Source of the DNA: Heliocidaris erythrogramma
Lineage: Eukaryota > Echinodermata > Echinoidea > Camarodonta > Echinometridae
DNA: 64,000 bases
NCBI GenBank assembly: GCA_025617745.1
Contig: CM046858.1
Location: 54,042,545 to 54,106,544 of the forward strand
Reading direction: 5' to 3'
In this document: in pieces, positions 33,536 through 45,090 of the stretch
Layout of the letters: the number at the start of each line of letters is the position of its first letter
Numbering within the stretch: the first letter of the stretch is position 1
The notes under the pieces: generated by a model
Told to the model about the DNA's origin: nothing
Database searches by the model: none
What the model saw: only the letters and a program-made list of their open reading frames with translations
Translations under genes and position numbers: made by a program

Positions 33536-36500
33536 TCTTTTTTTTTAAATAAATATAGCGCCTTACCAGTAACAATGTAACCAACCAAAGCGCTTACGGC
33601 ATTATTACCCCGATCACTGGATTCAACTGCGATTCTGCACATTACAGTGCACATTCTCCACTCTTCTGGGGAGCATGTATTCGACGAGAGTAGTTGGTTG
33701 CTCTTACTACTCAGTCGGGGAGAAAACCATTTGCAAAATGTAATAAAACTATAGTATCCTTCCAAGATTTTAAAGTTTAGTCCCCTCTGGTCAAATGAAT
33801 AATATTTCTAGACTCAAATTAATGACTGCAGTCATACGGCTGCAATGGCCTTTGTCATCTCACCTTAACAAGATTAGTGGCCTTTCTCATGGCGCCACCA
33901 ACATGGCCAATGAACATTCACACTGGATGAAGACACATGATCAGTTAAGCTTTTGTTGTGGCGGTGGTGTCACAATTAATATAGACAAATTATGTTCAAC
34001 CCCACACTGCTCTTTCAAGCAATCTTCACACGGTATTCAGCTGATATATTTGATTCGATTTGATTTGTTTTTATTTTGAACATGAATCAAGCATTGACAA
34101 ATAAATCAGTAATAATAATTTCTCATACAGCGCATAATATTCGTAACTATCTGGCAAATATGAAAAGAGGAGCAAAGAACTTATTAAATTTTGATAATAA
34201 ACGACATTTTTCTTTGTTTTTGGGGTGGGTTTTTTTTATAAAGAATTATTTCTGTGATAGCCTAACAGTAATAATAACCACCACTTAACAAACATAGAAG
34301 AATTAGCGTATCGTTGTTTATATTTCATATTTATTCGGTTAATGAGATACTATAATTTTACAGTAAGAACGGATAAGGGCCATTGCTGCGCGCTGCTATA
34401 CTCTTTCATTTTTCACGCCAATTTGATATTCATTCGCCCATAAAATGTCTTCATTTTGCCGCTGCAAATGCCAATCACCCTTTCTCCTCCAATCAAAAAG
34501 CGAAAGAAAGAGAAAGAGAGAGAGAGATGGGGAAGAGAGAAATAAAGGGAGAAAGAGAGTGGAAAGGGAATGTAAAGCTAAGTTGAAAGTCCCCCGCTCT
34601 CCCACCAACGGGTGGCTTTGTTATTTCGCATTCCATTCACTGAGTAAGACGGGAGCCCACCTGACCCCCTCCCCCCGGCTCCTCCTCCCCCATGATGCCA
34701 GGGCCCTTCCAATGGCTGAGCCCACGCTAAGCCAAGTACGTTTAACATACAAATGCGATTCATAACGAACAAACATATAATGAAGGCAACATCTTGCGGA
34801 CGAGACATTTAAAAATATCACGTTATTAAGCCCTTAGGTGTAGAATTCATGAATAGTTAAAAGAACACAATTTCTTGTTTGTTTCCCGAAGATAGACTGG
34901 AGACACTTAAGAGCCATTTTCAGAGAAACTCATGAACAAAACACATGCTGGCACAAAAGGTGAGCGGAAGTCTATGTCTAATATCTGAAGTACATATCGC
35001 TTTAAGATATTTGCCTCCTATAAATGAGCATCGCAGAGTATAGGATTACAAAAAAATAAGGGTTCGGGTATCGATTGCATTTTAGGTTAGGGTTAGGGTA
35101 ATGAAAGATACAGGCAAAGTATATTGTCGCAGGAGTCTGTCGTAGAACCGGCGATGAACATGTAGCGAGAGAACGATATATATATATAATTATGATACAT
35201 ATATAGGGTGAGGAAGAAAGTTGCAGCCATCCACATAGCAATAGCCATAAATAGATAAGAAGACATGTCGAGTAGATATAAACAGATTTAAGTGGAGGGA
35301 TCATTTGTGGTTTCATTGTCTGTTTTCTTCACTATTGTCCTTGGAATGAGAATATTGAAGAGCAATGTGTTCGATTCTAGGGTAATGACCGCAGTGTACA
35401 AGCGCACGAACACTATCCATATCTGCCATCCCTAATTAATGAATTTATATAATTATGCCCTTAAAAGTATGCTATGTAGGTTCTAATCAAATTTCCTATA
35501 CTAGTATAAATTTATATGGCCACTTATATAGTCGAGATTTGCAAGAGGTGTATACGACTGTTCTCACTTAAAGCACCGTAATAGGACCTAAAAATAGAGA
35601 GCTTATATACGATTCATTAGAAGTGCGACCGAGAGCTAGAGACGTAGGCCTACAACCCTGGGCCGAGATTAGCGGCACTTTGGAACGTAATCTCATTCTC
35701 ATATTACAACTGGATTAGGGAAAATGTCAGGTTATGAAAGAAATCAAGTTCTTCTCATACAATGTGACCGTTATACTTAGCTTTTCTCTATGTGTCTTGC
35801 CACGGGGTCCAGTGGCGTATCTAGGAATTGATAAATGGAGGGATCCTTCCGGACAGGAAGGCAAAATGTACCTAGCCGGCAGCTCCGCACGCCGTAGACC
35901 CACTGCCCTTTGATCTGGGCCTGCAAAAGAAGGTGGTAGACCGGTGCCATCCTTCATGGGAGGAGGGGGGGGGGGGGGGGTGTACGATTGTTCTCTCTTG
36001 GTAGCTTTGCATCGTCGCTTATATTGCTTGGATAGAAATGGCATGCAATCAACACGCTGGAGAAGCTTGCAATATTGTGATCATTTTTTCTTCACATAAC
36101 ATGTAGAATTAGATTTTCGTAATCATTTTTACAATCATGACTGCAATTAAAGAAATTTCATTACATGAGTCACGGGTTTTGGAGACGAGAAACAATCTTA
36201 AGTTGCTTCAAGGTGTGTCTGCCCTTTACTTAAACTTTTCCTTGTACGATTAAAGGTAAAAATTAGTAGAGAGATAATACACCTACGTCTGAGTTTCTTA
36301 TTTTTTACACTGTATGTGGTCCAATTGGAAAGGTCTAAACGGCATGCTGTGGGCGAATGATTTAGATAATTGGTCTGTTACGATCACTTCTTCAACATAA
36401 CCAAGAAACTGTCAGGCCGAAATATGGAGTACGTCTAAAGGCGGCACTTGGTAAATTTTAGGGAAATGTCACATGAGTGAATTTTACTTTCTATTGTATA

Positions 36501-38775
36501 CGCCTTTATGCGCAGGCCAGATCCTGGAGGCCAAAACAACCGCGGATGTCAACAAACGTAGCATTATTTTGTTTACGTCTATAATCAAAGTTCGGTATCA
36601 TATGAACAATGACATTAAATCTTGAATGTCGATTGTAATGGTAGGAAGGACATTCGAGGGATACCGATTTTAAATTAAAACATCCAAAACGTCCAAAGAT
36701 TATTAAAAGTAATCAATTAATAGTTAAAACCATTAAGGCAGCAGGATATACTTTTTTAAATTTTATTATCCCTAGTACAAAATCCTAAAATTCATTGAAT
36801 CAAACTGCAAAAGAGAAGGACGAACAATTAACCCTTGATTTCTCAGAACTTAGTTTTAAGGATATAGCATATTTTGGAACTAAAATCTTCTTGTATATCA
36901 TTAGCTTAGCATGGTGTGGCGGGCAAGGTTCACTGCAGAAGGACCCTGTAATATACATGTTCACTGTAAGCACACCATAATTATTCAAGGATGTAGCATG
37001 TTTTGGAACTAAATACTTCTTGTATGTTCTTACCTTAGCGTAGTGTGGCGGTCAAAGTTCACTACAGAAGGATGTTGTGATTATATTCTGATCCATTATT
37101 CAATATCATGATTGAATCGTTCATTGTATCGTTCATCATATCTAATGATGTAGCATGTTTTGGAACTACCTTAGCGTGGTGTGGCGGACAAGGATCACTG
37201 CAGAAGGATGCTGTGATTTATATTCTGATCCATTATTCAATATCATGATTGAATGGTTCATTGTAAGCCCACCATAATTATTTAAGGATGTAGCGTGTTT
37301 TGGAACTAAACTCTTCTTGCACGTTCTTACCTTAGCATGGTGTGGCGGGCAAGGTTCACTGCAGAATGACCCTGTGATATAGTTTGATCCATTATTCCAC
37401 ATCATGATAGAATCGTTCATTGTAAGCACACCATCTTCCCAGTCTCCTACTGTGACGTAATCAAAAGACTTGCCGTCAGCTGATCGCTGGAAATTGTAGA
37501 TATCGTACCTGTAGACAACGAAAACAAAATTTCATGGTAAATTTCTTTCATGCCGTTTTATAATCATATAAGATGACGTGTCTCAGTGCATAGAGAAATA
37601 AATGTCGGGGGAATTAAAAAAAAAAAACACGTGTTCAATGCGCTAGAGTGCAGAGTGCGTGGCATTTATTCTCAATTGACCGAGTCCCTCGTAAAGGACG
37701 TAGAATCGTTGGTTCACTAGAGAAACTATGCATCCAACCATGGCTTTACACAGCTCTTATACAGGTTTCATATAGATTTCCTCACGGGGCAAATAAGTAG
37801 TATAAGAACTTTCTTCATGAAACAGCAGTAAGCCTACATATTTTTTTACCCGAGCTAAAACCGTTCCGCGAGGCATGTATGCTGCATGTGCTCCGTTTAG
37901 CATTTCAAGACGTCCTTAAACTTATAGCCACAAAAAAGTGTCCCCAGTCTCTCCATAACTTTCGGCACTTCAGCCTAAACACTGTAATTTAATCAGAGAG
38001 AGTAATATCCCCTGGCTATGTGTTCTCAAAATGATATCAAGCACAATCGACAGCTTTATTGCGTTTTAAATGGATATCCTTAATGATGATCATGTTGTCA
38101 CTCTCGAGAAATGAATTGCAACACTTTAATACAATAACGGTAACACGGATTTAATGAGCGTGTGGGACTAATGACATAGATCATTGACATGCAATGGCGA
38201 TTAATTGGCACTTACGATAATTAAATCAGCTATAAGCTTATCATGAGAGCATTGCTTGTATGTAAGCCTACCTTTTTGCAGATTCCTTTTTCGTGTACGT
38301 ATGTAGAATGAATTCTCAAAGATATGAAAATTGTGTACTCTGCCTTTATTATGTTTTTGTTTACAGTGTTAATTTTCAATTTCGATATACCTGTAACCCA
38401 TATTATGTCTCTAAAATAATATGGACAGTCCTACCCCACGGCCACGGGTCTTCCCACGCTCATCTCGATTATACTTCACAATGTCTTTCTATCAATTAAG
38501 TAAAAAGGCATGTTTTGACGCTTACTTTCCGGGTGGGTCACCATTCCGGTCAAATTTGATATGATCCCCAGACATGCCAGGAAACGACACATTGAAGAGA
38601 GCTTCAAGTAGCTCCCGTCCATCTATGGGTTGCATCTCCGGACAAAGCCCAACCGTTCCTGCGCCACAGAGTCTCTGCTGCAGATCATGTAATCCATAGG
38701 CCACTGTGTAAATAGCATTCACTACAAAGCTCATCTTGGTGTCCTGGTTGTAACCCTCCTCAAGACTCTCGTCAC
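23434..38775 (-). CDS. Group I metabotropic glutamate receptor (GRM1/GRM5-like), C-terminal 869 aa, partial
   Basis: Five minus-strand exons, 38775-38526, 37508-37331, 28887-28764, 27032-26114 and 24571-23434, join with consistent phases (1, 2, 0, 1, 2) and canonical GT-AG sites. In order they encode the end of the Venus-flytrap glutamate-binding domain, the cysteine-rich domain, seven transmembrane helices and a tail of about 415 residues. The seven-helix part shows ILAGSKKK, TRKPRF, NFNEAKYIAFTMYTTC and PKTYIILLKPERN. The start of the tail (TTSNLVRMHVG, PCRSN) is diagnostic of group I receptors, which couple to Gq in vertebrates. The last residues SSDV fit a class I PDZ ligand. Start and signal peptide are not in the visible exons; roughly 400 N-terminal residues are missing. 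No Homer-type PPxxF was noticed in the tail. Confidence 0.92.
24572..26113 (-). other. Receptor intron D-E with inverted dispersed repeats
   Basis: It contains two opposite copies of a repeat at 25230-25335 and 25696-25810, a TA microsatellite at 25363-25408 and an ATTC/TA stretch near 25536-25562. No exon was seen. Confidence 0.6.
25230..25810. repeat. Pair of inverted repeat copies around a TA microsatellite
   Basis: CTCCGAAAACGGCGTATGAA...CAGTGCGAGGCAGTG on the left is matched in reverse complement by CACTGTCTCGCACTGAACGA...CGCCGTTTTCGGAG on the right, each about 105-115 bases. A related segment (GCAGCATTATTTTTGAAAA) recurs near 42245-42265. Confidence 0.6.
26114..27032 (-). CDS. Receptor exon D: seven-transmembrane domain and proximal tail
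   Basis: A single 919-nt exon starts CYEIEAEYMKWHE and carries all seven helices (fragment residues about 195-445). Landmarks are HNDTALVKASSRE, YAGLVVRTNRMARI, ICNTTTFGFAAPLGYD and NFNEAKYIAFTMYTTC. It ends in the proximal tail at NGTMDGC, phase 2, before GTAAGT. Confidence 0.95.
27033..28763 (-). other. Receptor intron C-D, nothing else recognised
   Basis: AT-rich with normal splice signals at both ends. No exon or repeat family was recognised. Confidence 0.5.
28764..28887 (-). CDS. Receptor exon C: Cys-rich (NCD3G) domain
   Basis: The acceptor is GTGACAG. It encodes NIRDTVECCWACVPCKENEY then TCEPCGQGWWPN and LDG, the conserved nine-cysteine region linking the ligand domain to the membrane helices. 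Confidence 0.93.
28989..29237. repeat. TTC/CTT polypyrimidine microsatellite
   Basis: Nearly pure CTT/TTC triplets with TCATCT interruptions, only about 100 bases upstream (receptor sense) of the acceptor of exon C. Poly-Phe/Ser/Leu frames across it are not genes. Confidence 0.9.
30470..30945. repeat. Long imperfect foldback element
   Basis: The left arm (GAAAGTTTGAG-like, AAGTTGTGAGTTTTT, GTTGTAATCAATCAAAC, CTCTCCCATTTGCCCTGTAC) is mirrored on the right by GTACAGAGCAAATAGGGGAG, GTTTGATTGATTACAAC, AATTCACAACTTTCTT and CTCAAACTTTC. Arms are about 170-200 bases, clearly diverged. Confidence 0.6.
33479..33700 (-). mobile_element. SINE 3' fragment, same family as the copy at 20440
   Basis: On the minus strand it shares AGTGGAGAATGTGCA, ATCGGGGTAATAAT, AAGCGCTTTGG and AGGCGCTATA with the 20.4-kb SINE, and ends in a TTATTATTATT tail. 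The tRNA head was not seen, so it is 5'-truncated or decayed. Confidence 0.7.
36860..37284 (-). pseudogene. Array of three decayed copies of the 3' half of receptor exon B
   Basis: Units 36860-36988, 36989-37145 and 37146-37284 each contain a copy of the 3' half of exon B plus its donor and the following GGATGTAGCATGTTTTGGAA-type intron sequence, in the same orientation as the true exon. The first keeps the frame (ITGSFCSEPCPPHHAK) but has GCTAAG-CTAATG in place of the donor. The second keeps a GTAAG donor but has a deletion giving an early TGA. The third has a 2-base insertion and an altered intron flank. None has an acceptor. Confidence 0.8.
37331..37508 (-). CDS. Receptor exon B: flytrap end to start of the Cys-rich domain
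   Basis: It encodes KYDIYNFQRSADGKSFDYVT through WNNGSNYITGSFCSEPCPPH and ends HAK before GTAAG. SFCSEPCPP is the conserved start of the receptor Cys-rich domain. Its 3' half is repeated as decayed copies in the following intron. Confidence 0.92.
37509..38525 (-). other. Receptor intron A-B, nothing else recognised
   Basis: About 1.0 kb with a short poly-A tract; no exon seen. Confidence 0.5.
38526..38775 (-). CDS. Receptor exon A: end of the glutamate-binding domain
   Basis: The acceptor CATTTCAG is followed by GDESLEEGYNQDTKMSFVVN, then LCGAGTVGLCPEMQPIDGRE and FDRNGDPPG. This matches the membrane-proximal part of the Venus-flytrap domain of group I receptors. It begins in phase 1, so at least one more exon lies upstream. 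Confidence 0.92.
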
Positions 38776-39949
38776 CTGAAATGGAGGATGAAAATATAAA
38801 CATTATTCTTTTATTTCATTTAAGAACTCATATTGTTAAATGTAATTAAAACTCACTCACAAGTGGCCTTTTAACATTTTCTGGTTGATTTCTTTTTATT
38901 GGAACACAACATTTTCTGTAAATACTATGATCCGAGCCTGATCCGAGCTGATGGGCTGACCTGACTGCTAAGTGAGCAAGTATGGTAAGTCAGCAACTGA
39001 GAGGACCTCAATTTAGTCCTTTCCAAGGGACTTGATAAAGCAGATCAATGGTTTACGAAAGGGCACATAGGGCATCTATTTAGTTTCGCACCCGGGACCT
39101 CCCGAGCAGTTTAAATTTCTTACACTATTATTGTCATTTCTCTCTACCGTATATATTTATATAATTTTCTCTTTTTTTTCTTTTTAAATTTACTCATTTG
39201 CAAATAGCCATACTAGTGTGCCGATGGCAAGATGTTGTAGATTCCTTTCAAACGGATAACCAAATGTATATTTTCTTAATGAAATGAGACTGTCTAATTA
39301 AATCAAATCAACCAGGCAAATTCAATCAACACTGCAATTTAAACCAGTATTCACTGTGACGTCATAAATATATGATAACATCACAATACATGTGTATGAT
39401 CGAGCATCTGTAAATACCTTACTAACTGCCCTGATATCATTGCAATGTGATAACTTTAATGTATGACGTGAAATGCATTATAGCTGCAACTCGGAGTATT
39501 CATAATGATTCTTAAAGAAAGGTGATTTTGTGTTTTTACTGTTTTGTTTCACAATCTGTAATTCAATCTACCAAAAGTCTGTAATTCAATCCACTGATAT
39601 TAATCTTTAATTCAATCTATTGATTTGAATGAATGAACGAATGAGCAGTGGCTGAAAAGGCGATTAAAACTCAATACTGTGCAATGACAGTTTTATCAGA
39701 TTGCGAAATGCTTGTATGTTTCTTCGCCTATATTCCTGTCGAATTGCATAAACCATGTAAACAAGGTAACTGTTATGACTCTGAAGTAAATTATGCACCA
39801 GTGTGCAGTTTAGCTTTCCGTGTCGCCATGGGTTAAATACTGTATTGACTATTCCATTTCCTGACAAGAACAAACTAAATATCCTCAAATAAATCACTAT
39901 AATTGCTTATAAGGGGATTGTATCGATACGAAGTATACATGCTGTCTTT
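38776..39949. other. Upstream of receptor exon A, no exon recognised
   Basis: Probably intron of the receptor gene. Short open frames (for example near 39664-39897) match nothing. Confidence 0.4.
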
Positions 39950-41080
39950 TCATACTGCTGTTTTAAATGATTATTAAATCCTCATGGGTCTTCTTCACGC
40001 AGGGTTAGACTAATTATCTGTCTATGTGGATGGCTTATTTAACATCTTTAACACAGTAAGAATCGTTTAGCAAAACAGTATGCTATTCTGTTAAAGGACC
40101 TGTGATGAAAGCAGTCATTACTCCTCTCTTACTGCGGCTGTAGCTGTTGTTGGTGTTTCGTTTCGTTTTACTTTTTAAAATATACTATCCGAGCAGAACT
40201 TGTCATCTCAGTGACGGGTAAAAGCAGAGCGTCGTGAATACCTAAGTAGCTACACTGTAAAAAATAACTGTAGATTAACAGGGTTTTTTGGCCGTTTTTC
40301 TGTTAATACGGTATTTTTCTTGTGAAATGGCAGGAAAATTGCTAATTTTCCTGCCATTTCACAAGAAAAAATAATTTTCCTGCCATTTCACAAGAAAAAT
40401 ACTGCATTAACAGAAAACTTGTAATTTTACAAGTCAAAAAACCTGTTAATCTACAGTTATTTTTTACAGTGTACAATTATCACCATTACTGCAAAGTGGC
40501 CATCTAAAAAGTTATATTCGCTTTTAAAAGTACATTAGGTCGCGAAGATAAATGTTCCCCTCCCCTTTACTGGTGTTTCAAATGATAAGTAGACCCACAT
40601 GGTTCTTGTTCACGCAGTGCTGGACTAATTAACACATGAGCTGTCAAAAGCTATGGTTGAATGTTTTTGACACAGCAAGAATCTTTTAGAAAACTGTTTG
40701 TCATTGTCTTTTGATTAATGTGATGACTGGTGTCATTTTTTTTTTTTTTTTTTTTTTTGGGGGGGGGGGGGGGTATTAATGGGGCAAATATAATCCGGAG
40801 ACATGCCCATTTTTCGCCAGTATACTACGTAAAAAATAATAATGTGTGATTATGATTATCTAAAAGGTAACATTACCTGATATCGAGAAGAAATAAATTC
40901 TTTCCTTACTGTTGTTTTACATATTACTATAGGATCTTTTTCATGCAGTGCTAGACTAATTAGCACATGAGCTTTCTTAGGCTACGGTTGAATGTTTGCT
41001 TAACACAATAAGAATCGTTTAGCAGAACAGCATGATATTCTCTCCTGCTGCTTAAGATGACTGATGCCATTAGGGCATAC
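39950..41080. repeat. Three diverged tandem copies of a 150-170 bp unit
   Basis: Units near 39950-40120, 40565-40740 and 40910-41080 share CACGCAG or CATGCAGTG, AGACTAATTA, GGTTGAATGTTT-like, AACACA(G/A)(T/C)AAGAATC and TTTTAGAAAACTG-like motifs. A palindromic MITE (40253-40471) separates the first and second. Confidence 0.6.
40253..40471. mobile_element. Near-palindromic TA-flanked MITE
   Basis: TA-CACTGTAAAAAATAACTGTA at the left is mirrored by TACAGTTATTTTTTACAGTG-TA at the right. Pairing continues across most of the element (TAGATTAACAGG / CCTGTTAATCTA). The centre repeats CCTGCCATTTCACAAGAAAA twice, with a third copy in inverse orientation. Confidence 0.8.
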
Positions 41081-44000
41081 ATGCTGTGCATGTCGATGTT
41101 GTCTTTGAATGTTCCCGGCATATAGCCGAACATGGCGTGTGAACATCGCTGTGATGATGATGATAAGAAACATAGCAAAGCTCATTTTAAAAGCGGGGCA
41201 GGTGGACCCCAATATATTGCTAACAGTCTTTGAGCGAATATCGCAAGATGCCAATTACTGTAAAATCGAAGATAGGTGATGTGGAGGATGGAATTGGGGC
41301 GGAGAGATGAGCTAAAATACCACTCATGGAAGATATGAATCCCATCAAGGAGCCGACTAGCTACAGTGGGGAGTATTCTCGAAATAAAATTGTGCTTTAA
41401 AGTGAAGACAAAAAAAGCGGAGGCCCTGAGATTTAAGGAGAAGCGCCCGTGAACGGTGCTTAACTGCCAAAACGTTTACGAAATGGAATCAATCAATAAA
41501 TTTATGCTGTTTAAAACTAACAACACAAAGTGGGCACTGCAGAAAAGTGAAACACACGACACATTAATTTAACGTAACATAAATGTTCCTGAGTAGGTCC
41601 ATAATGATACCAAGTTACATTACAAATAATGTCCCGAAGAGGAAGAAAATCCAAGGAATTGGTAGAAATCTACTTGGCCTTATCATTCAATTTCGATCCA
41701 CCTAAAATAGTAACAGATGAATCAAGCGAAGGAGTATACCTGCCCTTGTGCCTCTTTCTCTCCAGACAGGTCACGTGTTTCCGCTACTTGGATGTAATGA
41801 AGGTTTGATTTTTCTTTATCCTTCTTTTCCTTGTTTAAAGGAGCAACGTATAGTGTATGATATATTTTAGGGACATTACTTAACCCATAGACAACGGGAA
41901 CCGGGTGGTTTCTGTATTAAGCCTATGAGAGTTGAATAATTCAGTAGTCAACGGGTTAAATAAAATGATATTAAAGAACAGTAAAACTGAAAACCATCGA
42001 AATTATTACAGGCGGTATTAGAAAATACACCAAAATTCTCCCTATATCAAAGACAAATTCGATAAAATGGTAAAGTAACTTTTAAGTTCAGAATAAATTT
42101 TCTTATTTGTATTCTAATTCAGCACTCTGCCGCAATGCATTCATATATTTGAAGCATGTATAAGTCAGCATTGGATGTTGTTGAATAATAATTCTTCATA
42201 TGAAATAACTTTCAAATGAAAAACATTTGAAATTAAAATATCCACAGCATTATGTTTAAAAATATATATGAGCAGCTGGTCGACTTTTTAGATGTAGGCC
42301 GATTTTGTATAGGAAAAATGTTTGTGTATGATAAAGAGATCTTGAGCTAACAAATATTAATAATTTCAAATGCTTTGGTTTGTATTCAAATCATGAGTGA
42401 AACACTAAAGTCAGAGTTTTTACATTCAAATTCAAATTCAAATTTGTATTTATTTCATTTCCAACAGAAAGAAAAGACAATGGCATTACAGATATTATTG
42501 CAGAAAATATGAATAATATATGCACAACTTCATTTTTTTCTTGATAAGTGTACAAGTACACTGTAAATATAACTAAATTATTACAATGAATGATTAAAAG
42601 AAATTCTTAATTTCTGAGGAAATGTGGGGGATCCACTAAAAAGCATTGCCTGTAATTTGTGGATTCCCCAAAATGAAATGAAATGAAAGTATATATTTTT
42701 TTCAAATTATGATATTCATCCTTCATCATACATACGCAAGACATTATTGTTACTGAATATCTTGTTGAATATTATTGAAATACGCTTACGCAGAATGGAT
42801 ATAAATAGATCGCACCCTCTCTTTCTCTCTCTCTCGCTCTCTGCCTCTCTGACATTTCTGATCTATAGAACATACATAGCCATTTATGTAATATTTCAAT
42901 GAATATTCTCTTGAATGTAGTGAAGTGCGTTTATACAAAAAGCAACAAAAAATGGCTTATTTCTTTGTCTGTCTGTCGTCTCTCTCTCTCTCTATTTCTA
43001 CCTCTAACTCTATATCTGGATCGTCCTTGCCATTGCAAGATGCACCATATAATGTGCCCTAAATCCCTTGAGACGTTTCATTTGAAAGAAGAAGTCATTT
43101 AATTCCTCTCGATGCAAACTCCAAAGAATTAAGACGCAAGGGTGATTCCAGGAGTGTTCAGAATGACGATCGTTTATGTTCCATCACGGTGACACCCAAA
43201 CTGTGGCACCGCAAATTGATACTATTTTCTCTTTAGAGAAACAATACTATCTCATCATAGCTGCGCGTGTCTTGTAGATACTTCCTGTCAATAAAAATAT
43301 GTTAAAACGAGAAATAGCGCGACGTAAGAACGGTCCTGGTGGTGGCGAGATTGACAGAACCACCTAGCAAATCAATGCCCACGCAGTGGCATAACTAGGT
43401 CTTGGGGTCTGAAGGGCAAGGTTTAAGGGGGAGTATAGATGGCAATCCACATTTTAAAGGGTTATGTTGGTGGAATGCTTTTCAAACGGGAGGGGTACCG
43501 CTAAGGAAGGCTTGTATGTTTGGAGGAAGAAATGAGAAACATCAGTAATGAACGCGGGGTACAAACGTAATAAACTAATTTACAAAAGGGGATATCTGCT
43601 TATCACATATTTCCCCAATATATGAATCACGATATTAATTAATACTGTTCTTAATATCTATAATTTATGATATATTTAAATTTTAATTAATTAAGCTCTT
43701 GGGAGATGTGCGTATCCATGCCCCCGCTCAATCACTCAATTAAGTTTAAAAATCAAAACTTACTGTTAGACAGTATGTCTAGACTTGACAGTGCAGTGTC
43801 CATAGTACCGAGTATAAATTGAAATGGGGAAATATCCCTACTTCAATAGGTTTCCAAATCAACTTCATGAATTCACTCTTAAATAACTCATATTGAAAAG
43901 GACGCATGAAAAATCGGAGTGTTTTCTCTTTCGTTTTTGTTTTGTTTCCTTCCATATCTTGGCTGGATAGCCATTAGGCGAGATTTCTTCCCCTTGCCCC

Positions 44001-45024
44001 CTCCAAATGCGGTAGTGAGCCTACGTTTATTTAGCTCAGTATAACAATCGTTGTCACATCGTGTTTGTCGACCGTGATGTAAGAAACCATTCCCATATTC
44101 ATTATAGAATCACGGATCGATCCCTTGTTTAAACACAGAGCCGGTCACACCCCAATTTAGAACCAAGTGTAGAGCAGCAACGGAAGATACTGGTATATGA
44201 AAGAGATATATACCAAAATGGCCATTGATCTATTTTACTTGTTTTTCATGATATTTTAGATGAGGCCTATAAAGGCAGGACTGACAAGAGATTTGAAGGT
44301 CGTGACTTTGGAGTCCTGTTACGGCGTTAATGTTCTTCTTTTAATAAGGAGAAAATGGATGCCCAGAGCCAGTGTGATTGAATTTATGAAGATTCTTAAG
44401 AGTGATCATTCCAAGACATTATTGAGCGCAATCATAAATCATAATTATTATTACATGACGTGTGCATGTAAGTTAAAAGTAATCACTAAGTTTAGGAATT
44501 ATAGGTAATTACAATGGTGAATGCATATACAAACACTTTACTCCTTCGCTTTTCTAAGCCAAGATAATTATAATTGTCAGCTTTGTCGCACATTCAGTAT
44601 TTTGTTGAAGGGTATGGCCATTGAACTATGGTTAAAAGCATTATTTTGATCTAACTAAGGTTAGGATTGAGATATGGTATGCATATGTTTCTTGACACGA
44701 CATTACAAATATTCATATAATCATAATAACAATGTGGTGGCAAAAAAAATACATCCTACTCATCAAATCTAACACAAGATTCTTTTTTTAGATTTCATAC
44801 TTGCTATGTGCATGATGTAGGATATAAATGGTTGCATTCCGCATATATCCTACAGAGCAAGTATAAGAAATATCATAGAATAGGCGATTTCAGGTACTTA
44901 AGATAAACTTTTAATATTGGTCGATTTTTTTTATACTGAAATTTAATATCCATCATTAAACGACTTACACGAAAAATTTTAAATCTAAAAATACGTTAAA
45001 CAGGTGAAATGGGTCTCTAAGGCC
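41081..45024. other. Non-coding, no gene recognised
   Basis: It contains a TTCAAATTCAAATTC segment at about 42423-42450 followed by sequence that resembles a dispersed repeat, a CT-rich stretch near 42820-42850 and shadow frames. No receptor exon was found. Confidence 0.4.
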
Positions 45025-45055
45025 TATATATATAGATATCTATCTATATATATAG

Positions 45056-45088
<33 letters not shown>

Positions 45089-45090
45089 TT
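45025..45090. repeat. TA/TATC microsatellite
   Basis: TATATATATAGATATCTATC followed by a TA run. Confidence 0.9.

Larger units (their letters stand above)
28888..37330 (-). other. Receptor intron B-C, 8.4 kb
   Basis: It holds a TTC-rich tract (28989-29237), poly-C tracts near 29408 and 29638, GA repeats near 29498, a long foldback repeat (30470-30945), a SINE fragment (33479-33700), a poly-G tract near 35968 and the pseudo-exon array (36860-37284). Confidence 0.6.

Noticed and set aside
35078..35099. TTAGGG-like telomeric repeats (GGTTAGGGTTAGGG)
   Set aside because: Only two to three units; too short to be an interstitial telomere.
41000..41254. Minus-strand frames as a possible upstream receptor exon
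   Set aside because: No similarity to the glutamate-binding domain and no fitting splice sites or phase.
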